A DNA stretch of 64,000 nt from Sordaria brevicollis. Taxonomy: Eukaryota > Ascomycota > Sordariomycetes > Sordariales > Sordariaceae. Location: positions 1,798,001 to 1,862,000 of the forward strand of contig JAUTDP010000010.1 of assembly GCA_033439795.1 (NCBI GenBank). Reading direction: 5' to 3'. Positions 49,467 to 59,899 of this stretch are shown here, one piece after another; within the stretch, counting starts at the first letter, position 1, and each line of letters starts with the position of its first letter. Below the pieces are notes generated by a model. The model had not been told where the DNA came from. It searched no databases and worked only from the letters and a program-made list of their open reading frames with translations. The translations under genes and the position numbers were made by a program.

Positions 49467-51335
49467 ATGAGCGCGGTTAAGAACCTTCGGGCTATGTTCG
49501 AGCAGAAGGGGGAGATGAGTCCTCCGGATCGTGGAAGGTCACCGGCTATCTCGCCATGTAAGCAGCCTTCCTGCCTACTCTTTTGTTGAACCCAAACAAA
49601 CACATGTTTGCCTCATCCTCAACTCCATTCTTCATCTGAGTGCTGTCACCAACTGCCGCATCACACACTCATATACAAACTGGACGGATAGCTGACTTCA
49701 CCCTCTCTTCCAGCCGAATCTCCCAGGCCACTAAACAAAATCAAAACGAGCTTTATCGCGGTCGAGAAAGGCGGAAGACTCGGGCTTCAACGTGGAGACA
49801 GCAACGATTCCGAGATACCCACACAACGAACTTCAGGCGCTCTAGGCGACATCACAAGTTCTCTCGTTCAATCCGAGAAGACCGATGCCGTTGGACGGAA
49901 TATGGAAAAAGCACCAGCCCCGGCGAATCCAGAGGCGAACCAACTACAAGTCGAGTCTCCCAAGGCTATATCAAAGGATCAGAGTCCGTTTCGCTCTCCA
50001 GAACCACGAGTAGAGAATGCGGAATCTTTGGCTAGCGCACCTGCGGAGCCCAAGCGACTGGCCATAGATGGGACTACCGGTACATCGGCTACTGGAAGTG
50101 GCTCAAAATCGCCAGAGAAGACGAAGGCTTCCAATGGAGCTGGGGCTGGCAAAAACAAAGAGACAGGTCCCAGCAAACTGACGGCTCGGACCGTCCCGAA
50201 GACAACAGCATCAAAATCCAACCTACCACCTCTTTCGACAGCTGCGGCCAACAAGACTGCAGCTAAGCCCGCAAAGTCTCCCATTACTGCTCAAACGCCC
50301 AAGACGAGGAGCCCTACAACAGCATCCAGCCAGACTCCGGCCAAGGGCGCGACCCCGAAGCCTGCGGCAAAGACCACAAAGTCCTCTCTCGGCTCGTCGC
50401 TAAACAAGAAGCCAGCGTCCCTGGCCCCATCTCCCGTGATCACCGGGAGCTCCAAGCCCAAGGCAAAGTCGCCTACACGTCCAGTCGCTCTGCCGGAACG
50501 CCTTACTACTCATACGGCTGCTTCCGGTTCCAAGCTCGGCAATGCGCGTGCCCAATCGCAGACTCGCGAGCGTGGTCCTACCCCGGCTAGCCGCTCGTCT
50601 AGCAGAGTGAGAGTACCAGCCTCCGCTACTTCAGCATCCAAGGCGGCCACGTCGAACCTCAAGAGACAAAACTCGACCAACGCCCGTCCTCGGCCCAGTC
50701 TAGGTTTGCCTGTGAAGCAGACTGCGAAAGATCATCCGCCAACGAAGAAAGAGAAGGAAGTGGACGAGGGCTTTTTGGCACGCATGATGCGTCCGACTGC
50801 AGCATCCGCCTCCAAGACGGCTGAGAAGGTTGTCACGTCGCCACCTAGGAAGTCTTCGGCAACTCCAGGACCTGCCGGAAAGAGGAGTCTCAGCAAGCCC
50901 CGGGTCAAGAAGCCCGCTACCAAGTCGGCAGCGCCGTCTGCGGCTACGACACCAAAACAGTCTCGTGCTAGCTCGGCTGCAGCCAAGGTTGAACCGGTTG
51001 CCGCGGCAGAGGAAGTTGTTGAGGTTGCGAAGACAGCAGATGAGGAGGTGCCTCTCCCTACTGTCACCGAGACCCCACAGGAGGTTGCTCAGCCAGTAAA
51101 GGAAGCTACGGAAGTTACTCAGGAGGTTTCAGTACCACCTTCTGAGGCGGAGGCTGCCGCTGCTCCTGAGACTCCCACTTCTGAGGCTCATGATGTGAAG
51201 GAAGACGCCCCAACTCAGGAGACTGAGGCTGCCGAGGTTGCTGACGCCGCTAATGCTGACAACCAGGATAAGGAAGAGGAAAAAGAGAAGTCTGTCAGCA
51301 CTCCGGAACCTCTCAAACCTACTTCTGATGCGTAA
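49467..51335 (+). CDS. Lys/Ala/Pro/Ser-rich protein of unknown function
   Basis: I do not recognise a named family. Two exons, 49467-49557 and 49714-51335, encode 570 residues. The N-terminus M-S-A-V-K-N-L-R-A-M-F-E-Q-K-G and, across the intron, R-P-L-N-K-I-K-T-S-F-I-A-V-E look like ordered, probably conserved segments. The remaining 480 residues are disordered: Ala/Lys/Thr/Pro/Ser in the middle with many S-P and T-P sites, and a strongly acidic Glu-rich last 120 residues. The basic middle and acidic tail resemble scaffold or cytoskeleton-binding proteins rather than an enzyme. The first exon ends at phase 1 with a GTAAGC donor. Function unknown. Confidence 0.8.
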
Positions 51336-52043
51336 GCTGGACACCAGGTGGTCATGACCTAGCGTTTATTTTCTTTCGGCCTGTAGAGATTTTTTAATCA
51401 CCTCCTATTCTTACTTGTGTTCGAGACATGATGAAAGAGAGTGAGCGGGGTTTGTAGTGTTGACTGGGTTAGCACAAAGTTTCATGATACCTTTTTTTGT
51501 AAGAAGATTATTACTCACACACATATTCGGTTTGTAAGAAGAAGAAGCCTGTCGAAACGCATGAAGTATGAAATGCATAGAAAGAGATAGTTCGGTTACA
51601 GCAGCACCAGGAGCAGGGATGAATTTATCTGTTTTCTTAGCGGTATCCAAGGTTTTTTATGTCCACAGAGATAGCTTGTGATATCATCAGCATATACAAA
51701 CGTAAATAAAATCTGTTGAAAGTCTTTCCTGGCTTGAATATTTCACCACACATCACAGTCCACGAACCGGAGATGAGCTGGTCTTTGCCTAATGTCCATG
51801 CCCATTCCTCTTGCGTATTTGTACAATATTTCTCAGTCTAGTGTACATTGGAATCACATCCCATATCGTACACTGCGCACATTCACGGTCGGTCCCCATT
51901 CAGATCTTGTGGAATCCTCCAAGTGCGGTGACTCTTTCCTCTTTCCTCCTCCTCATATTCCTCCACTTCCTCCCACCCTGTTCCATTCCATATGATATCC
52001 ATCCTTAACCATCCCTCAAAAACCACTACTTCCTCGTGGTCCT
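51336..52043. other. Intergenic, convergent 3' regions
   Basis: The 3' ends of the Lys/Ala-rich gene and of the uS8m gene. AT-rich with T-runs, nothing else seen. Confidence 0.6.
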
Positions 52044-52529
52044 CTATTTCACCTTGCACAAAACCAACCCGCCAACTTTCCTCTCCACCGCCTCCCTAAC
52101 CTCCAACACGCCTCTATCCGTATTAACAAACAAGCACTCCCCCAGCTGCAACCCCTTCATATACCCCGCCGGAAACCCTCTAGCAACCCTATTCAACTCC
52201 TCCAGACTAGCAGTGACCAATCTCGATGGCTTGCTAATCGGCTTGAGCTCCTTGAGTACGGGCTCCTCGTTCCAGTACTTAAGCCCCACCCACAAACGAC
52301 GAGTAGCCACGTTGGCAGAGGTGACGGGCTCAGGTTCGAAGGATGTGAGGGCCTCCGGGGTGGGTGGGTGAGGACCGCCCCGCGTGACGGAAGAGATGAA
52401 GCCGGCGCGGTGGAGAGCGAGGGCCAGGGCGAGGTTGTATTTGGTGTTCGGGAGGGAGGTGAGGCCCAGGCGAGCGCGGGAGGCGTTTTGAAGGTGGGAA
52501 CACATGTTTGTGATGTGGTTGATGCCCAT
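52044..52529 (-). CDS. MRPS8: Mitochondrial small ribosomal subunit protein uS8m
   Basis: An intronless gene of 161 residues. M-G-I-N-H-I-T-N-M-C-S-H-L-Q-N-A leads into a uS8 fold. The C-terminal motifs R-L-V-T-A-S-L-E-E-L-N-R-V, L-Q-L-G-E-C-L-F-V-N-T-D-R-G and the final hydrophobic G-G-L-V-L-C-K-V match fungal mitochondrial S8. It binds the central domain of mitochondrial small-subunit rRNA. Like many mitoribosomal proteins it lacks a clear cleavable presequence. It belongs functionally with MEF1 in this window. The 3' end converges on the preceding gene. Confidence 0.85.
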   Translation of the reverse strand: MGINHITNMCSHLQNASRARLGLTSLPNTKYNLALALALHRAGFISSVTRGGPHPPTPEALTSFEPEPVTSANVATRRLWVGLKYWNEEPVLKELKPISKPSRLVTASLEELNRVARGFPAGYMKGLQLGECLFVNTDRGVLEVREAVERKVGGLVLCKVK

Positions 52530-53699
52530 TTTGACGGTTTTGCCCGGAGGACTTGGTGGGTTGGCTGGGGAAAAGGGTATAAAGGTGAAGAGAAGAAGAT
52601 CGCTCGGTCGCGTCGGTTTGGCTGAGCCGGAGTTCAGTGAAGAAGGTCCGGGGGGTTAGGTCGTCGTCGGTGGGATTGGTGCCGGAGGACCTTGAGGGTT
52701 GTAGATGGAGATGGGATGCGGACTCGGTGCTGCAGGGACGGAGAAGTCGTTAGTCGAACCGAAGCGTGTCGTAACAATGTCGCGGAGACAAGAAGATTGC
52801 ACGCACCGTAGAGGAGTATGCGCAAGGTTGATGTGACCGTCGGGGAGTCGGTGGTCGCAATCGAGGACTCGGATACGGAGGAGTGGAGGTTTGGAAAGTC
52901 GCGGATGCGGCGCACAACGGAGTCCGGGTGCGGATTGCGGATTGCGGTTTCGAGAGTCTCGATTGCTTGCCGTGCCGAATTTTTGTCCCCCTGTCCGCCG
53001 AGCGTGCGGGCCTCTGTTTGCGTGGCCCGCCGGGGCCGGGTGGAGGACAAGGATGGTTCGAGAAAGGGAAAGAGCGCTGGACCTCCACTATGCCTTCCCC
53101 GAGTTCACTGCTGAAGAGACCCCTGCTGCCCTGAAAGGTGCCCGCCGTCAGAGCGCTGAAGAGCCAGTCCAGAGTGGGCCCTCGAAGCTCCCCCAGTTCA
53201 ACGATGGGACGGGATGGATCTTCAATTTACCCCACCTTTTTATCCTCGTCCCTCCTCGTCAAATGTGAAAGTGTGACAGTTGACTTGCTTCTTGGCATCC
53301 CACCTTAAGCGCCCAGGCGGACCAGCCAGTGACCATCCAGGACGATGCAACCACTCTTTGAGAACGAGGTCACTTCTACCGGGCATGACCAGGGGTCGCA
53401 TCACCAACCTATCGAGCACGTTGATTCGATGGGCTGTGTGCTGATTGAGAACCGAATGTGAAGAACCAGACTGTCTGAAGCAAGGGTAAGATGGTAGGGT
53501 ATCGCAAAGCCGAGTGGCTTTTTTCTTCTTTCCTTCGTCATATCAGTCATCACGGACGGGTATTAGAGCGTGATAGTCCCTCGGTTGTTGGAAGCTGAGA
53601 AAGCTTCTCTCTTTCTTCTTCTTGTTTTTCTCCAATTCTTCCTCTGTTTTGTTGTGTTGTTGTGTAATTGCGACTCAAGCGAGTTCATTGATTGCAAAG
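52530..53699. other. Divergent promoter region, 1.2 kb
   Basis: Lies between uS8m (minus) and the Pro-rich protein gene (plus). GC-rich overlapping frames occur on both strands at 52634-53270 but they are biased toward no frame, and I see no domain. From about 53500 it is CT-rich leader. Confidence 0.5.
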
Positions 53700-55212
53700 A
53701 TGGCTGCTCGTGAAGGAGAGGAGAACGTTGGCACGTTGTAAGTTTTCAGTCTTTCACACTTCGGATGATGAGATACTCCCAGGCGCATTCTAACTGTTGG
53801 TTTCTCTTCATAGCTTTGGTGATATTCATTACTTCTACGGCCCTCCTACAAATAACCCGCCTCATCACAGATTCGACAAAGGCTCATATGTCTACCTGTT
53901 CGAAGACGCCAACTTGGGACGCGCGCGACTGGAGGTAGCAAACAGGCCTGGAACGGAGGATCAAGATGCTTTCGATGGCTGTAAGCAATGAAAACCAGGT
54001 CAATCTGTGGATGATGTGGGAATATTGACAACATGCGTCGCAGACCTCGACAGAACCCATCTCGAGTACGATTACAACCATACCTGCCTTGTAACTTTGA
54101 CCGTTGGCGAGGTTGAGGGTCACGAAGAGTGGCATCTACCAACATATGACCCCAACAACCAGGCCAAATACCACTACAAGCTTCACTCGCTCGACATCTA
54201 CTTTCACAGCCAACAAGATGCCTTGCAGTTTGTCAACGGCATCCGTCGTGTGCTCCCTCCGCACCAATGCGAGGTTCACAACGAGCCCGGCCCCCCTCCT
54301 CGACACGACAACGAGGTTAGCGCCGTAGTCCAGCAACTCGAGAGGGCCGCCATTGGTGACCACGGCACACCCCCGACTACTCTATCACAGCCTCCACAGG
54401 CCGGCGGACTACCATCTTTTGCGCCGCCGCCCATGTCCGCAGTATCTGCTTCCCACGATACCGCGACACCATCGCCACAAGCATTCGTTCCCATGGCCTA
54501 TAACCCGGCTGCGCCACCTGCTGCCGAACCAGTACGATACCGCGAGAAGACTCCTCCCCCTGAGGACGCTGCAGTCAACCCGTTGCACCAGACTCTGGCT
54601 TACGACGCTACCACTCCTTTCTCACCAGGCCTGCCTCCTCCCAGCGGTCGCGGACCTTTGAGCCCCGGCATTCCTTCGCCAAACATCCAACACCCGCCTG
54701 GAGCGCCAACCTTTGCCGCCCCTCCCCAACACAGCGTGACCTCACCCGGCTTCGCGCCCCAGGGATTCGGCGCGCTTGGAGGAGCAGCAAGCGGCTACCC
54801 GACAGGTCTCACCCAACCTCCCGTGCACCCGGGCGTCCAACGATCGGTTACCATGCCCGCTGGACTTCCCAGTCCCGGCCTGGCCAGCCCTGGGTTTGCT
54901 AGCCAGTATGGTCAAGGATACCCAGGGGTCCCAGCCCAACCTGCTTCGGTTGCTGCGGTAGGCGGTTACGGAGCCGTTCCTCATACCCCCACGCCACCTG
55001 GTGCTGGATACGGGGCTGCGCCGTCGCCGATACCGCCTTCGATGCAGCAGGGCGCGGGTTATGGACAGAATGTGGCTGGGCAGTCGGAGTATGCGGTTCA
55101 TCAGCAGTTGTATGTGCCGGAGCAGAAGAAGGGTAGGCTGGAAGAGGGTGCGGGTAAGTTGGAGAGGGGAGTAACGGGCATGTTGAAGAAGTTTGAAAAG
55201 AAGTTTATTTGA
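53700..55212 (+). CDS. Conserved-looking N-terminal domain with Pro-rich tail, unknown function
   Basis: I do not recognise it. Three exons, 53700-53737, 53814-53980 and 54044-55212, encode 457 residues; all introns are short with clear donors (GTAAGT, GTAAGC). Residues 1-135 look like a compact beta-rich domain (F-G-D-I-H-Y-F-Y-G-P-P, then E-E-W-H-L-P-T-Y-D, then L-D-I-Y-F-H-S-Q-Q-D-A-L-Q-F-V). The next 270 residues are Pro/Gly/Ala-rich and disordered, with several P-x-x-P sites that could bind SH3 domains. The end is a basic helix (L-E-R-G-V-T-G-M-L-K-K-F-E-K-K-F). The pattern suggests an adaptor protein; this is inference from composition only. Confidence 0.8.
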
Positions 55213-55671
55213 GGGAGGGCGCGTGTTGGAGATTAAACTGGTTTGGGGGTTTTATTAGCGGTTCAGGTGTTTTTGGTATACCAATTGAGAATAATTTCAA
55301 GAAACTTCTGTCCGAAACCTCACAGTCTCGGTGAATGGGTTATGTGCTCGGATGAAAGCGTCTTGACAATGGCATTGAGAGCAATTGATGATTCTCGAAC
55401 ACAGAAGGGTTAGGGTTCATGGTGGCTCCAGACCCACGATTACAAATGCGTTTTGACATTTTTTCTTCATTCACATGGACGAACGCGTCGCATGCCTTTT
55501 CACTCATAACATCGTCATAGCACTTCGAAAAAATACAATCGAGCAAGCGAAGCGTTGGGAGAAACCATAGTCGTCTTGCGAACCAACTCAGCAGCAACTT
55601 TCATATTACTCATAAAAATTATGCTCATGCGCCAAATCTCCTCCAAAGAAGACCCCGACCTCTTCACCACC
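55213..55671. other. Intergenic / leader of YAE1-like gene
   Basis: Short region between two genes on the same strand. Frame is open upstream of 55672 with an in-frame ATG at 55621. Nothing else is seen. Confidence 0.55.
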
Positions 55672-56640
55672 ATGTCTTCCTCCGGAGCTCTCACCAATGG
55701 CGCCGCCACCACCACCACCACCAGCGCTGGCGTAGCCCCCACAGCGCCAGCAGTCGAATACCACCCCCAAACCGAGGAAACCATCCACAATGACGGCTCC
55801 GAAAATACAACATTAGACGACGTCTGGGGCGACGACGACGGTGACAACGACGATGTATGGGGCGATGGCGACGGTTCTCACACCCACTCCCACTCCCATT
55901 CCAATCATGAAAACTGCAACCACCACCCCTCAGCAATCAGGGGAAATCATCCGTCAGACATCCCCCGCCTCCAACAGGAACACACCACAGCCGGCTACCG
56001 CGACGGCATCACCATCGCCAAAGCCGAGCACGTGCAGGCCGGGTTCGACGAAGGGTTCGGGCTGGGAGCGACGATTGGAGCTCTAGCGGGGCAGTTGTTG
56101 GGGGTTTTGGAGGGGTTGGTTTTTGCTCTTTCTTCGTCGTCTTCCAAGTCTTCGTCTGCCGAAGACGAAAAGTTGAGGGAAAACTTGAAGGGCTTACTGG
56201 CGGAGGCGGAAAAGGATTTGAGCGTGCAGAGTATCTACGGGAAGGAGTACTGGGATGAGGATGGGACTTGGAGGTATGAAGTCCCTGGGGAGTCGAGGGA
56301 ACAGCATGAGAGGGTTCATGAGAGGTTTCAACAACCACATCAGCACGAGGATGGTCCAGCGCCAAAGGAGGCTGGAGAGGAACAGGATAAGGAAGAAGAC
56401 GAGGAAGAGGCAGAGATTCTCTTCCCGGATGTGGCGCTGGCGCATCCGCTTATTGAGAAGTGGGATCGGATCATCAGGGAGGAACTAGCGGAGAGATTTG
56501 GACTGGTTTGGGATGTTACGTTGTTGTTACCGAGGAGTGAGGAGGATGAGCATGAGGATCATCACGAAAATGTGAAGGGTGAGGAGGAAAAGAAGGACGC
56601 GAAGCCTGTGAGGGCTACTAGTCAGGCTTTGGCTTGGTAG
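55672..56640 (+). CDS. YAE1: Yae1-like protein (Fe-S cluster delivery adaptor)
   Basis: An intronless gene of 322 residues from the ATG at 55672 (context CACCACCATG); an in-frame ATG at 55621 would add 17. The key segment [11 protein letters not shown] followed by [14 protein letters not shown] is the Gly-x3 repeat of the Yae1/Lto1 family. Upstream is an acidic D-D-V-W-G-D-D-D repeat and a His/Ser run. Downstream are acidic and Glu-rich regions and a segment ending near the last Trp of A-L-A-W. In yeast the Yae1-Lto1 pair passes Fe-S clusters from the CIA complex to the ribosome-recycling protein Rli1, and a C-terminal Trp of Lto1 or its partners is the CIA-targeting signal. The W-ending C-terminus here is a notable parallel. 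Longer and more acidic than yeast Yae1. Confidence 0.8.
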   Translation: MSSSGALTNGAATTTTTSAGVAPTAPAVEYHPQTEETIHNDGSENTTLDDVWGDDDGDNDDVWGDGDGSHTHSHSHSNHENCNHHPSAIRGNHPSDIPRLQQEHTTAGYRDGITIAKAEHVQAGFDEGFGLGATIGALAGQLLGVLEGLVFALSSSSSKSSSAEDEKLRENLKGLLAEAEKDLSVQSIYGKEYWDEDGTWRYEVPGESREQHERVHERFQQPHQHEDGPAPKEAGEEQDKEEDEEEAEILFPDVALAHPLIEKWDRIIREELAERFGLVWDVTLLLPRSEEDEHEDHHENVKGEEEKKDAKPVRATSQALAW

Positions 56641-57648
56641 GAGGTGGAAGATACTTATGAAGATCGAGAGCGTATAAAGTTGAGGACTTGCGCGAAGGGT
56701 CGAAGAATCACAAGCAGAGATTTCGTGAACATCAAATCCAAATGTTTACATTATGCAGCCTACCATAGGGGTTCTCTCGCAGTCGGAACATCTGCATGCG
56801 CTCCATTCTTCTTTCGGTTATCATACCGAGAAGGAGTGCTGACGGCATGCTATCAAGATCCTTGAACCCAGAGAAGATCCCATATGTATTTAGATGCCAC
56901 GACAACGGCTTGAGATCCATTCCATGCAATGCAAGAATCATCTGGAATTGAAGCCATTCCCAAATTGAAGTTCTCGATATTTGTCGATGGTAACAAAGCA
57001 ATTACAAAAGATACACTCGAGCAGGGATGTTACGGTACTTGGACCCCACATTCGCTTACTGTGCCCGAGCTGAACAATGGAGTCGGCCGCGGGCTTGTCA
57101 TCCGTTATTCAGCACTTCAGCAGAGGATGTCACCGATGAGCTAAGCAGCCAATCCATGCTCGCAATCACAAAATTGTACGAGGGATCAATGAACACCGCG
57201 AAACTGCCCTGACTGCCAATGCGATAACACCATATTCAGCCAGTTAAGGCAAAGAAGCCGCGTCTCTCCGGAATGTATCACCATTGCATGATGGAGAGGA
57301 TCTGAGCTCTCCACTGGTTATTCAGCGGCCCGCTGTTACCCTTTGTTTGTTGTTGTCAGTGTCGATTTGAGGTTGATTACGGTAATCATGACGAATCCGG
57401 GCTCTGCTGTTTCGTTATCGAAGGAAGTTGGGAATGGAACTGCAGGTACATCCCATGCCGCTGACAACTGAAGAGGAGGATCCCTGATCTCCGTAGGGGA
57501 GTTCATCCGTATATAAGGAGGGCTGTGCCACATCTTTTTCCTGAAGTTGACTTGTGAAGTATTATCTCGTTGTACAAGACTGCTTGTTGTTTCTCCCTAC
57601 CAGGCATCATCTTATACCCACTCCTCATATCCAATATCAATAGTCAAG
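56641..57648. other. Intergenic, promoter of flavodoxin gene
   Basis: Contains the TATA box at 57510 and a CT-rich leader. No additional gene seen. Confidence 0.55.
57510..57516 (+). promoter_or_regulatory. TATA box of flavodoxin-like gene
   Basis: TATATAA lies 139 bp upstream of the ATG and is followed by a pyrimidine-rich leader. Strong TATA boxes mark inducible or highly expressed fungal genes, fitting an oxidative-stress enzyme. Confidence 0.5.
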
Positions 57649-58600
57649 ATGGCTCCCAAGATTGCTATTATCTATTACTCCATGTACGGCCACATCAAGC
57701 AGCTTGCCGACGCTGCTAAGGCTGGCATTGAAAAGGCTGGCGGCACTGCCGACCTCTACCAGTACGTTTAACACTTCGTGATGCCCATATCAACCCCACA
57801 TACTGACATCGCCATCAGGGTTCCCGAGACCCTGTCCGACGAGGTCCTCGCCAAGATGCACGCCCCTCCCAAGCCCACCGACGTGCCCGTCATCGAAGAT
57901 CCTACCATCCTCAAGCAGTACGACGGCTTCCTTTTGGGCATCCCGACCAGATACGGCAACTTCCCCGCGCAGTGGAAGACCTTCTGGGACAAGACCGGCC
58001 AGCTCTGGGCCACCGGCGGTCTCTACGGCAAGGCGGCCGGCTTCTTCATCTCGACCGCCGGCTTGGGCGGTGGCCAGGAGTCGACGGCCATCGCGGCCAT
58101 GAGCACCCTCGCTCACCACGGCATCATCTACGTTCCCTTGGGATATGCCAAGGTGTTTGCTGAGCTGTCCGACCTCACCCAGGTCCATGGTGGCAGCCCT
58201 TGGGGTGCTGGTACTCTTGCCAGCAGTGATGGCAGCAGGCAGCCGAGCGAGAGCGAGCTGAAGGTGGCGGGCATCCAGGGCGAGGAGTTCTACAACACCT
58301 TGTCTAAGCTTACCGGTGCGTAGAAGAAACTGCAAAGTGGTATGATTGATATCCTTGGTGCTGTGATGAGATATGATTGTGTCGAAACGGTCGCTAACGG
58401 TAGTTCAACTTGAAGGCTCGAGAAAGGTGACAAGCGATAGCGGCGCAAAGGCAACAGCTGTTCCTGCTGTCAGTGAAACGAAACCGGCGGCTTCGCAACC
58501 GAAGAAGGCAGAGCCCGTGAAGAAGGAAGAGCCTAAGCCCAAGAAGAAGGAAAGCAAAGAAGGACCTTGTGGACTGCCATCCAAGTGCGTCATTCTTTGA
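57649..58600 (+). CDS. Flavodoxin-like NAD(P)H:quinone oxidoreductase with CaaX tail
   Basis: Three exons, 57649-57761, 57819-58315 and 58416-58600 (or from 58404), encode about 264-268 residues. The fold starts [12 protein letters not shown], the FMN phosphate loop, and includes [10 protein letters not shown] and [10 protein letters not shown], typical of WrbA/Pst2/Ycp4 enzymes. These reduce quinones by two electrons and protect membranes from oxidative stress. The last exon adds a Lys/Glu/Pro-rich linker and ends C-V-I-L, a CaaX box predicting geranylgeranylation and membrane anchoring. Two in-frame acceptors, TAG before 58404 and AAG before 58416, compete; the branch site GCTAAC at 58393 favours the second. 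If the last intron is kept, the protein stops at L-T-G-A and loses the anchor. Confidence 0.9.
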
Positions 58601-59899
58601 TGCTTCTGTTTGGGAACTCCTAAGATACCATCTTGTCAGTTTAGCGTGCAAATGATACCAAGTAAAAGTTTTTGATATCCAGTCCTAAGTTCCAATTTCA
58701 AAACTGAAGAGACATCTGCTTGAAATGGTGAATGTGAGCTCGAGAAAGTGAAGGTGATGATGATGAATTCAGTTGCACCTGCACCGCATACAGCAGCAGC
58801 GAACAAGTGACAGACCCCGCCCCCACATTGCGGCCGCCCTGCAGGTGCAAATGGGGGAAAGAGGGGCCGGCGTGCGGGTGCCTGACAGTTGACACTAGCT
58901 GCACCCATGCCATTGCAGGTGCCGCAGTTTGCAGTCGTGCACGGACGATTTGCACTCGTGCACAGACCACCATCTCTCCCTCTGGAAGGGTATTTAACAT
59001 CGACCACCGGCCCCCGTTTTTGCACTTGTTTTTCCTTCTTTTTTTCTTTAGCTCTCTTTGCCTTTTGGCTTAGATCAAGTGTAGTATCTGTTCTTTTCAG
59101 TTTAATCTCTGAAAGTGCTCTACGGAGTACAATCGTGATTATTCTAATTTTTGCAACCCGGTCGGTTTTCCTCTAGGCTTGCCTATGATTACCTTCCACT
59201 GTGTCCCTGGTATTACACTGTCTCCAGGCGACGCGAACCATCACTACATCTTGTTGAGAGTCTCGCACCTCTTTCATTACAATCTTGGGCTTCGCGCTTG
59301 GGATGTGAAGAAGAAGCAGGTTACACAACGTTCTCGGAGAACCAGAGTTCATTGGATTGCGACATTGCTGGCTTGGATGTGGTTGGTTTTCCAGCCCGAG
59401 AAGCAGATATCCGGTCGATGACCTGAGACCATTTTTCCGGCCCACGGTCATCAACACCACGGCTCGCATTCGATGATGACGCACATCCCGAGTGTCGTCC
59501 GCCTTCACACCTTCCGCATCTAGATCGCGGCCTACTTATCTTTTGTTGAGCCAATAGTTGACCGAGGATCGCGATTCCAATCCGGCTCAGAAGTTCCGTT
59601 CGGACTCGATGGTTGTCACTATTCCCAGCACAAGTCCGTTATCCAGATCTCTGGCAGTCTTCCAACTCCCACGTCTTCGTTTGCTGACTACTATTAGCTA
59701 AAAGATAACAGCATCTCTCTGATTGACCACTCAAAAACCTGGGACATGGCCGATATAAAACAAAATACGCACAGTAGATGCTACCCTGGTATCTGCTGTA
59801 CGACCATATAAACATCACGATGCTTCTCACCGATCAAATCCACTTCTCCGGCCTCGTCACCTCTCTTTACCGCTCACTCCATCTTCTTCGTCGTCAAAA
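58601..59899. other. Intergenic, promoter of amidase gene
   Basis: Contains the amidase TATA box at 59754. No coding bias in the rest. Confidence 0.55.
59754..59759 (+). promoter_or_regulatory. TATA box of amidase gene
   Basis: TATAAA 146 bp upstream of the amidase ATG, within a region otherwise without features. Confidence 0.5.

Noticed and set aside
52634..53270. Overlapping GC-rich frames on both strands between uS8m and the Pro-rich gene
   Set aside because: Both strands are open because of GC-rich sequence; no domain, no codon preference for one frame.
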